64,000 nt of DNA from Saccharibacillus sacchari DSM 19268. Lineage in GTDB: Bacteria > Bacillota > Bacilli > Paenibacillales > Paenibacillaceae. The notes under the pieces were generated by a model. That model did no database searches. It was given only the letters and a program-made list of their open reading frames with translations, and was not told the origin of the DNA. Positions 57,649-64,000 of the stretch are shown in pieces. How positions within the stretch are numbered: position 1 is the first letter of the stretch; each line of letters opens with the position of its first letter. The stretch spans positions 4,262,424 through 4,326,423 of the forward strand of contig NZ_KK073875.1 in NCBI RefSeq assembly GCF_000585395.1, in the 5' to 3' direction. The translations under genes were made by a program, and so were the position numbers.

Positions 57649-59256
57649 TTATTTCGCGCTGTCCCGATACTCCTGCGGCGTCATGCCGAAGTGCCTTTTG
57701 AACACTTTGATAAAATACGCCGGGTCCATATAACCGATCTCCAAGCCGACTTCGTATACTTTTTTATCGGTCGACTTCAACTTTTGGGAGGCTCGTTCCA
57801 TGCGCAGATTGGCGACATAATCACTAATGCCTTCGCCTGTTTCGATCTTGTAGATTTTGGACAAATGCGTCGGATGCAGGTTCACGTGATCGGCCAAAGC
57901 GCGCAGCGAGACATCCAAATGCAGATTTTTATCGGCAAAAGCCTGAACCTTTCTTACGTAGGACGAGCGATTATCCTTCACTTCGTTCGATGTGCCTTCT
58001 TGCAACAGATGGAGCGCGGCAATCGACCATTTTCGAAGCCGGGCAATGGAGGAAAAGGCTTCGCCGCGCTGCAGCGGTTCGATCTCTTGTCCAAGCAGGC
58101 TTTCAAGCGTGCGCCCGCCCCGGTGAGCCAGGTTGGTATACGAAGCCGCGATCAAAAATCCAGTCTCCATGCAATGTTCCCACGATTCCGACCAATGGCC
58201 GTCCAGCTCGTCGCACACGGTGTTCAGCTTCTCCTCGGCCTCGTCCCAACGTCCAGCTTCAAGCAGCGTTTCCAGCGAAGGAGACAGGTAAAGCGAACGC
58301 AGCGCCCCCTGCTCGGACGGACCGGCCGGTTCGCTTAGACGCATCACGAACTCCCGTTCATCCCCGACAATTTGCCTGAAATAAGCAGTCGCCCGCCTAA
58401 ACGCATCCGGTAGTTCTTCAGGAAAACGGAACGGATCGGTCATCACGATGGATAGCGATCCTTTCAAAAACTGCTTGACCTTCTCTTGAAGTCTCGTCGC
58501 CAGCTTCTCCAATAATCCTTCGCGAACAGGAGGCGCTTGAGGCTTGAATTGCAGCAGGAATGCCAAATACCCATGCTCTTCCTTTACGCCCCAGACTTCC
58601 AGAAACTCGCCCATTACTTCTTCGGCCATGTTGATAATCGCATACTCGATCAGCGGCTGGCCGTTGTTGCGATATTTGCCGAATTCCTCCTCCATCCGTA
58701 CCAACAACAACGCACAGGTTCCAACGGTAAAAGGCAGCCCGTAGCTGGTTAGTTTCCGCTCCCATTCGTCTGTCGACATTCGCTGGCCGTCCAGCGCGTC
58801 GAGCAGCAGACGTCCGCGCAGCAACGGCAAATTCTCGCGCAGCGCATACGTTGTCCGCTCCAGCGAACTGACCATTTCCCAATCGGTATTCAGCTGTTCG
58901 ACCGCAGAGCCCACGGCGCCCAACAGCTCGGCATCGCTCGGCGGCTTCAGCAAATAATCGACCGCATTGTGCCGGATCGCCTGCTTGGCGTATTCAAAGT
59001 CCGAATGACCGGATAATAAGATACATTTGATCTTTCGGTCTCTTTCCCGGATGATTTCAATCAATTCGATCCCCGTCATCTCCGGCATCAGAATATCCGA
59101 GATGACGATATCGATCGGATGTGTATCGATCAGTTCCAGCGCTTCCCGGGCGGAATACGCTTTATGCACCTGCTCAATGCCCAGCGTGTGCCACGGTTTG
59201 TTCATCGACAGATTGTCGACCCAGTGAATTTCGTCGTCGACGATCAGTAACTGCAT
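57649..59256 (-). CDS. YesN-type response regulator with AraC output domain
   Basis: This 535-residue regulator has an N-terminal receiver domain with the acidic pocket in LLIVDDE, the phospho-acceptor Asp in IVISDILMPEMTG and LLKPPSDAELL. A long middle region of unclear fold follows, then a C-terminal AraC domain (VSLRALADHVNLHPTHLSKIY, VYEVGLEIGYMDPAYFIKVF, MTPQEYRD). AAGGAG precedes the ATG. It follows its histidine kinase gene by 15 nt. The likely target is the adjacent transporter. Confidence 0.94.
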   Translation of the reverse strand: MQLLIVDDEIHWVDNLSMNKPWHTLGIEQVHKAYSAREALELIDTHPIDIVISDILMPEMTGIELIEIIRERDRKIKCILLSGHSDFEYAKQAIRHNAVDYLLKPPSDAELLGAVGSAVEQLNTDWEMVSSLERTTYALRENLPLLRGRLLLDALDGQRMSTDEWERKLTSYGLPFTVGTCALLLVRMEEEFGKYRNNGQPLIEYAIINMAEEVMGEFLEVWGVKEEHGYLAFLLQFKPQAPPVREGLLEKLATRLQEKVKQFLKGSLSIVMTDPFRFPEELPDAFRRATAYFRQIVGDEREFVMRLSEPAGPSEQGALRSLYLSPSLETLLEAGRWDEAEEKLNTVCDELDGHWSESWEHCMETGFLIAASYTNLAHRGGRTLESLLGQEIEPLQRGEAFSSIARLRKWSIAALHLLQEGTSNEVKDNRSSYVRKVQAFADKNLHLDVSLRALADHVNLHPTHLSKIYKIETGEGISDYVANLRMERASQKLKSTDKKVYEVGLEIGYMDPAYFIKVFKRHFGMTPQEYRDSAK

Positions 59257-59271
59257 ATTCCTTCTCTCCTT

Positions 59272-61041
59272 TTAAAAAAATTCGCTTTCCCAGAAAATCT
59301 CCGTCCGAAATCCTCCGGCAGGCGAAGGACCGAAGCGCAATCCCGATCGGCTGCCGAATTGGTGAATCAAACGCTGATGCGTATTCCACAGACCGCAGCC
59401 CATCTCTTCTTGCAATTCTTCGTTCATTTTAAGATTTAACGCTTCGTACTGCTCCGCCGTCAAGCCCGGCCCGTCATCGTCGATGGTAATCATGCAGAAC
59501 CCGTCCGAGCATTCTCCTCGAATGGTGATTTCCCCTGCCGCATACGATTTGGCGACGCCGTGAATCACCGCATTTTCCACAATCGGCTGGATCATCAATC
59601 TCGGAATCTCCTGACGGCGCAACTCTTCCGAAATATCGATGCGATAGTCAATTCTGCCGTTGCGGAGCTTCTGGATATCCAGATAATTGACGAGCAGGCG
59701 CACTTCCTCTTCCAGAGGCGTGATTTCTTTTTCCATACGCGTGGTGTATCGATAGTAAGCGCTTAAGTTAAACGCCATCGACACTACCGCATCCTCTTCT
59801 TTCATCTGCGCCATATTGATGATATAGCCGAGGCAATTGTACAAAAAGTGGGGATTGATCTGGGCCTGAAGTTGCTTAAGCGTCGCTTCTCTGGCCCGGA
59901 TTTTTTCATTGAACACATTTTCGATCAACTCTTCGGTGCGGCGCGACATCTCGTTGAAGCGTTCAAATACAAAGGAAAATTCGTTGCGGCTGCGTGCATG
60001 CAAACGAACGGAATAATCCCCACGCTGTACGCGCAATAGCCCATTCATCAGTTTTCGGATCGGACGCTGTACATTGCGGTAGAGCAGCAAGGATGCCGAG
60101 ATACCGAGTACAACCAACAACGCTATCGAGAGGTAAAAGAGGTTGCGGCTGAATGCGATGGGGCCAAGTACCTGTCCCAGCGGAACGACGTCAATCAACT
60201 GACCGTCCAAATACGCGGAACCGACAGAACTGACCAGATAATCCTCTCCTTCGAGCTTCACAATACGCTGGGCGGTCCGATCAATCGGATTCGTATCCAG
60301 ATAGGCGATCAGAGCCTTTGATAGTTCGGGGTCTGCGGTACGGTTCAAGATCGGCAGATCCCCTTTTCTATAGTAAAAAGGATCTCCTTTGCCGTCTGCC
60401 TTGTACGTATCGAGCATATTCCGAATATTATCCGAGCTGAAGCTAGCTTCCACGACTAGGCTACTGCCGGTAAGCAGACCCTGCTGGCCCAGCGAATCGG
60501 TGTAAAACCAATAAAAATACGAGGGTGCGCCTGCGTTTTCCTCATCACCATAACTCCATTTCGTGCTCATATTCCGTTTCAGATAATCCTCGTCGTATCC
60601 CCCGCTCCGGGAATAGTTAGAAATGACCTCGTGATTCTGCTGCGAATGCAGCGTGTAGCGCGAAGGCCAAATATCCGTTACACCGGATTGCAGCACCATT
60701 TTTTCCTGGACGGCATAACGAGTCTGCATCCGATCATAGGCATCCCCCCATAAGTTCAAACCGTTGAAATCCTGCACATTCGGATCTTTGGAAAAGGTCA
60801 AGCTAAAGTCCATCATCTGGCTGACCCTCGAATCGATCTGTCCGGAAAGGAAGGCCAGTTGACGCGCGCTCGACGACTGTAGTTCACCGCTGACGACGTG
60901 GAAAGTCATATCGTTCGAATACGTATACGCAAGCAAGATCGGAAGGATCAGGATCAGAATCAGACTGTTCATTTTGGCAAATAAGCTAAAACGTCCGCGG
61001 ATGTTCCAGCGGCTGCTTGTTTTTTCGGATACGGACTGCAT
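59272..61041 (-). CDS. YesM-type sensor histidine kinase
   Basis: This 589-residue kinase has a first helix (LILILILPILLAYTYS), an extracellular sensor of about 250 residues, a second helix (LFYLSIALLVVLGISASLLL), HAMP and a His-kinase core. The phosphorylated His is in LQAQINPHFLYNCLGYI, and the ATP-binding N and G boxes are visible in IVENAVIHGV and DDDGPGL with GCGLWNTHQRL. It pairs with the response regulator downstream. AGGGGG precedes the ATG. Confidence 0.94.
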   Translation of the reverse strand: MQSVSEKTSSRWNIRGRFSLFAKMNSLILILILPILLAYTYSNDMTFHVVSGELQSSSARQLAFLSGQIDSRVSQMMDFSLTFSKDPNVQDFNGLNLWGDAYDRMQTRYAVQEKMVLQSGVTDIWPSRYTLHSQQNHEVISNYSRSGGYDEDYLKRNMSTKWSYGDEENAGAPSYFYWFYTDSLGQQGLLTGSSLVVEASFSSDNIRNMLDTYKADGKGDPFYYRKGDLPILNRTADPELSKALIAYLDTNPIDRTAQRIVKLEGEDYLVSSVGSAYLDGQLIDVVPLGQVLGPIAFSRNLFYLSIALLVVLGISASLLLYRNVQRPIRKLMNGLLRVQRGDYSVRLHARSRNEFSFVFERFNEMSRRTEELIENVFNEKIRAREATLKQLQAQINPHFLYNCLGYIINMAQMKEEDAVVSMAFNLSAYYRYTTRMEKEITPLEEEVRLLVNYLDIQKLRNGRIDYRIDISEELRRQEIPRLMIQPIVENAVIHGVAKSYAAGEITIRGECSDGFCMITIDDDGPGLTAEQYEALNLKMNEELQEEMGCGLWNTHQRLIHQFGSRSGLRFGPSPAGGFRTEIFWESEFF

Positions 61042-61119
61042 GTTGACATTCCCCCTAATAAAACCATATCGATCCTAACATTGTTATATAGTCAGCCCGA
61101 AGAGCCGCTTGATACTATT

Positions 61120-61148
61120 TATATATAGCAGAGAACGATTAGAAGCAA
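61120..61148 (-). promoter_or_regulatory. Candidate promoter of the two-component operon
   Basis: TTGCTT, 17 nt, TATATA on the minus strand, about 80 bp before the kinase start in the divergent intergenic region. Confidence 0.45.
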
Positions 61149-61185
61149 GACACTTATCATTCACATTTGAAAGCGGGGGTACGCG

Positions 61186-62136
61186 ATGGAAGCCAATCTA
61201 AGCGAGCAGACCAAAGATTCGACGGTGCGGCGCAGCAAAAGAAAAAAAGGTCGCAGACAGCCGTGGATTCTGCATTTCATGGTACTTCCGGCGGCCATCA
61301 TGGTCTTTATTTTTTCCTATATTCCGATGTCCGGCATCGTGATGGCTTTTCAGGATTATAAGCCAGCGCTCGGGTTTGCGGAATCGCCTTGGGTGGGACT
61401 GAAGCATTTTCAGTACATGTGGGAAAACGACTACTTCCTGAAGATCACGGGCAATACGCTATTCTTCGCCTGCACCAAAATTATCATGAACCTGATCGTG
61501 CCGTTCGTGTTCGCCCTGCTGCTGAACGAGGTTCGGAAAATGGCGCTGAAGCGCTCGATCCAGACGCTCGTTTACCTGCCGCACTTTCTGTCCTGGGTGA
61601 CGCTGTCCGGCATTCTGATCGACATGTTGGCGCAAACCGGGCTGATTAACCAATTCATCGTCTACCTGTTCGGTACCAAGCCGATCTTCTTCCTGGGCGA
61701 CGGCAACTGGTTCCGCTTTACGGTGATTGTCAGCGATGTGTGGAAAGAATTCGGCTTCAACACGATCATTTTCCTGGCGGCGTTGTCGGGAATTAATCCA
61801 GCATTGTACGAAGCGGCCGAAGTAGACGGCGCGACGCGCTGGAAACAAACGCTGCATATTACGATGCCTTCGCTGGTGCCGATCACGATCGTCATCGCGA
61901 CGCTTGCGCTCGGCAACGTATTGAACGCCAACTTCGACCAAATCTTCAACCTGTACAGCCCGCTTATTTATCAACAAGGCGATATCATCGACACCTTCGT
62001 GTATCGGGAAGGCTTGCTCAGTGGGCAATTTAGCTTTGCCACGGCAGTCAACCTGTTCAAGTCAGTCATCAGCTTGATCCTGATCGCGGTCTCGTACCGT
62101 CTGGCTTACCGGTTTGCCGGGTATCGGATATTCTAG
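61186..62136 (+). CDS. ABC sugar transporter permease (LplB-like, second system)
   Basis: The 316-residue permease has a basic N-terminus, six predicted helices (MVLPAAIMVFIFSYIPMSGIVMAF onward) and the EAA loop YEAAEVDGATRWKQTLHITMPSL. GGGGG precedes the ATG. It is divergent from the two-component operon and followed 17 nt later by the partner permease. Confidence 0.93.
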   Translation: MEANLSEQTKDSTVRRSKRKKGRRQPWILHFMVLPAAIMVFIFSYIPMSGIVMAFQDYKPALGFAESPWVGLKHFQYMWENDYFLKITGNTLFFACTKIIMNLIVPFVFALLLNEVRKMALKRSIQTLVYLPHFLSWVTLSGILIDMLAQTGLINQFIVYLFGTKPIFFLGDGNWFRFTVIVSDVWKEFGFNTIIFLAALSGINPALYEAAEVDGATRWKQTLHITMPSLVPITIVIATLALGNVLNANFDQIFNLYSPLIYQQGDIIDTFVYREGLLSGQFSFATAVNLFKSVISLILIAVSYRLAYRFAGYRIF

Positions 62137-62152
62137 AAAGGGGGCCGTATCC

Positions 62153-63025
62153 ATGTATCACAAAACATTATCTTATCGAATTTTTAGCATCTGCAACAAT
62201 ATATTTTTGACGGTGGTCTCGATCGCCTGCCTGCTGCCGCTGCTGCACCTATTGATGGTATCGCTTAGTTCGACCGCTCCCGCCAATGCCGGGCTGGTCA
62301 CGTTTTGGCCGATCGGATTCACGTTCGAAGCCTATGCCAAGACGTTCGATAATGCCAACTTCCTCGCCTCGCTCTGGGTGTCCGTCGAACGTACGGTGCT
62401 CGGAACGGCGCTGGCGCTGGTCGTGAACACGACGGCCGCTTACGCGTTGTCGAAGGAAACTCAGGTATTCCGCGCTCGCAACGTATACCTGTGGTACTTC
62501 GTGGTGACGATGCTGTTCAGCGGCGGGTTGATTCCCGGTTATATTTTGGTCTTGAAACTGGGTCTGATGAATACGCTGTGGGCGCTGATCCTGCCGGGAC
62601 TGGTGGCTGTGTTCAACATCATTTTGCTGCTCAACTTCTTCCGTGGCGTGCCAAAAGATTTGGAAGAAGCGGCGTTTATCGACGGCGCGGGACATCTGCG
62701 GACGTTCTTCAGCATCTATCTGCCCCTGTCTCTGCCCGTCATCGCGACCGTATCGCTGTTCATGATGGTCGGCCACTGGAATTCGTATTTCGACGGCATC
62801 ATTTATATCCGCGATACGGAAAAACTGCCGCTGGCGAGCTTCATGCAAACGATCATCGTGCAAGCCGACATGTCCAAACTCGATCCGGAAGCCGTCGCCA
62901 ACCTGTCCCAACGGACGATTCGCGCTTCGCAGATCTTTATTAGCGCCCTGCCAATCTTGCTGGTGTATCCGTTCTTGCAACGGTATTTCGTTACCGGGAT
63001 CGTAGTGGGCGCGGTGAAAGAATAG
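62153..63025 (+). CDS. ABC sugar transporter permease (YtcP/LplC-like, second system)
   Basis: The 290-residue permease has six helices (IFLTVVSIACLLPLLHLLMV first), the EAA loop LEEAAFIDGAGHLRTFFSIYLPLSLP and the typical C-terminal GIVVGAVKE. AAAGGGGG lies before the chosen ATG; a longer frame would overlap the upstream gene. It completes a two-permease channel without a local ATPase. Confidence 0.93.
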   Translation: MYHKTLSYRIFSICNNIFLTVVSIACLLPLLHLLMVSLSSTAPANAGLVTFWPIGFTFEAYAKTFDNANFLASLWVSVERTVLGTALALVVNTTAAYALSKETQVFRARNVYLWYFVVTMLFSGGLIPGYILVLKLGLMNTLWALILPGLVAVFNIILLLNFFRGVPKDLEEAAFIDGAGHLRTFFSIYLPLSLPVIATVSLFMMVGHWNSYFDGIIYIRDTEKLPLASFMQTIIVQADMSKLDPEAVANLSQRTIRASQIFISALPILLVYPFLQRYFVTGIVVGAVKE

Positions 63026-63039
63026 GAATAGTCACACGT

Positions 63040-63173
63040 TGGAGAAGCTGAGGCGCTGCGGGAGAAATTCGTTCAAAACGCTGTCTCACTCGGAAATATC
63101 GATTAAAGTTTTTGGTGGAATTTTCCGAGTTCAAAGGCGTTTTTCACTGAATTTCTCCCTCCGCTCACGCTTC
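63040..63173 (+). repeat. Dispersed palindromic repeat, copy D (short-left variant)
   Basis: GGAGAAGCTGAGGCGCTGCG, GGGAGAAATTCGTTCAAAACG, CTGTCTCACTCGGAAA, then TTTTCCGAGTTCAAAGGCG and TTTTTCACTGAATTTCTCCC. It begins 14 nt after the permease stop. Confidence 0.88.
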
Positions 63174-63216
63174 ACGTGGCCCTTCAATTCTTTATAAAAA
63201 GGGTAGAAAAAAGAAA

Positions 63217-63256
63217 AAGACGCTCTCCAAATTTATGGAGAGCGTCTTGCTTTTTG
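63217..63256. terminator. Bidirectional terminator between permease and dnaD
   Basis: AAGACGCTCTCC and GGAGAGCGTCTT form a perfect 12-bp stem followed by GCTTTTTG. It lies midway between repeat copies D and E. Confidence 0.85.
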
Positions 63257-63279
63257 TTTTAAAAAAGTTCTGATCGATG

Positions 63280-63414
63280 AAGCTTTAGCGGAGGGAGAAA
63301 TTCAGTGAGAAACGCCTTTGAACTCGGAAAACTTCCACTAAAAATTCTAATCGGTTTTTCCGGGTGAGACAGCGTTCCGAACGAATTTCTCCCGCAGCGC
63401 CCCAGCTTCCCCAC
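63280..63414 (-). repeat. Dispersed palindromic repeat, copy E (short-left variant, inverted)
   Basis: The plus strand reads GGAGGGAGAAATTCAGTGAG, AACGCCTTTGAACTCGGAAAA, then TTTTTCCGGGTGAGACAGCG and GAACGAATTTCTCCCGCAGCG, the reverse complement order of copy D. It ends 22 nt before the dnaD stop. Confidence 0.88.
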
Positions 63415-63435
63415 CGAAACAGGACTTTCCACGGT

Positions 63436-64000
63436 TTATCGTTGTCCGCGGAACTTTTGGGAATACGCACGGACGTCTTCGGGCGTACGAACGCGGTTGC
63501 GGCTCCATTCGAGCAGGATGCGGTCGATGTAGCGGAAATGCAGTTTGCCTGCGAATACCGCTTCTTTTAGAGCCAAAAGAATCAGCTCCTCGGGATATCG
63601 ATCCTGGTCGATCCAGACGGAGATCGTTTCGCATTCCATCGGAGACAGCGGACGGGCGAATTCTTGTTCGAAAATGCGGAACAAATTATCGACCGTCTCC
63701 GCCTCTTCTTCGGGAACGACCGGGCGTTCGGTGCGCCGCTGGTTGCGTCGCTCTTCGGCCAGGCAGCCGGCAATGCGTTCGTAGAGTCCAGCCAGATTGT
63801 AACGTTCGTAGCGAATGCCGGATGGCGTGTCCTCGTCTTCATGGATGGCCAAGAAACCTTCCTTGATCAGACGTTGAAGCTTACCGGCGAGTTCGCCCGT
63901 TGCAAGTCCGGTGCGTTCTTCCAATTCTTCGAGCGTTGGGAAGTCATTCAACTCGGCTTGGCGGAAGCCGATAAGCTGAATCAGCAGCATCGTCTCTTCC
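63436..64000 (-). CDS. dnaD: DNA replication initiation protein DnaD (partial, 5' end off window)
   Basis: The C-terminal 187 residues of DnaD, a Bacilli primosome protein that works with DnaA and DnaB to load the helicase. The winged-helix domain is present from within its first helix (EETMLLIQLIGF aligns internally with B. subtilis DnaD), so the start lies beyond the right edge. The C-terminal DnaD/DnaB2 domain follows: LFRIFEQEFARPLSPMECETI, WIDQDRYPEEL and LALKEAVFAGKLHFRYIDRILLEW, ending VRAYSQKFRG. nth, often next to dnaD in Bacilli, is elsewhere in this window. Confidence 0.94.
   Translation of the reverse strand, partial: EETMLLIQLIGFRQAELNDFPTLEELEERTGLATGELAGKLQRLIKEGFLAIHEDEDTPSGIRYERYNLAGLYERIAGCLAEERRNQRRTERPVVPEEEAETVDNLFRIFEQEFARPLSPMECETISVWIDQDRYPEELILLALKEAVFAGKLHFRYIDRILLEWSRNRVRTPEDVRAYSQKFRGQR

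Noticed and set aside
63285..63470. Small open frame upstream of the dnaD stop
   Set aside because: It reads through repeat copy E and overlaps the dnaD end; there is no ribosome binding site.
1..64000. CRISPR arrays, insertion sequences, prophage or rRNA genes
   Set aside because: No regularly spaced repeats, transposase, integrase, phage structural genes or rRNA segments were seen.

Overview
The window reads as a chromosomal segment of a member of the Paenibacillaceae (Paenibacillus, Saccharibacillus or a relative). The evidence is a Bacilli-type DnaD, ParE/ParC, a two-headed DynA-type dynamin, a proline-operon T-box leader, Fur and PerR operators of the Bacillus type, two LplABC-type sugar transporters paired with YesS- or YesM/YesN-like regulators, strong GGAGG ribosome binding sites and moderate GC. 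The species cannot be fixed from the sequence alone. Both ends cut a gene: a PerR-like repressor on the left and dnaD on the right.

Layout, left to right. 1-5.9 kb: perR with its own Per box, an unexplained promoter-to-terminator transcription unit that looks like a structured RNA, yjfB, a double-GNAT acetyltransferase, a Fur-box-controlled flavodoxin operon with an unknown second gene, an rRNA-methyltransferase-like gene overlapping an RluA pseudouridine synthase, and a small membrane protein. 6-13.5 kb: parE-parC (topoisomerase IV) downstream of an ABC-2 transporter pair and an SGNH hydrolase. 13.7-20.2 kb: tRNA-Lys(CTT), a secreted CAP-domain protein, a GNAT gene overlapping purT, and a heterodimeric ABC exporter. 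20.7-30.5 kb: a pectin/oligogalacturonide locus with pectinesterase, GH28, GH105, solute-binding protein, two permeases (one divergent) and a membrane-bound AraC regulator. A consensus-perfect cre site overlaps its promoter. 30.8-45.7 kb: an MsrA-MsrB fusion with a dead MsrB half, an LD-carboxypeptidase, a GGDEF/EAL protein, the tandem dynamin, endonuclease III, an SLH-domain protein and a cell-wall amidase.

45.8-53.1 kb holds amino-acid biosynthesis: leuCD with a divergent LysR gene, and a T-box-led proBAC operon. 53.1-55.4 kb is an ECF sigma / putative anti-sigma / triple-repeat membrane protein operon whose sigma gene appears to start at AUU. 55.8-63 kb is a second sugar ABC system (solute-binding protein, two-component system, divergent permease pair), followed by partial dnaD.

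The most unusual cross-cutting signal is a family of intergenic, imperfectly palindromic repeats of about 120-180 bp. There are six copies in 64 kb, with two alternative left halves. Most genes lie on the minus strand. I see no phage, transposase, CRISPR array or rRNA.
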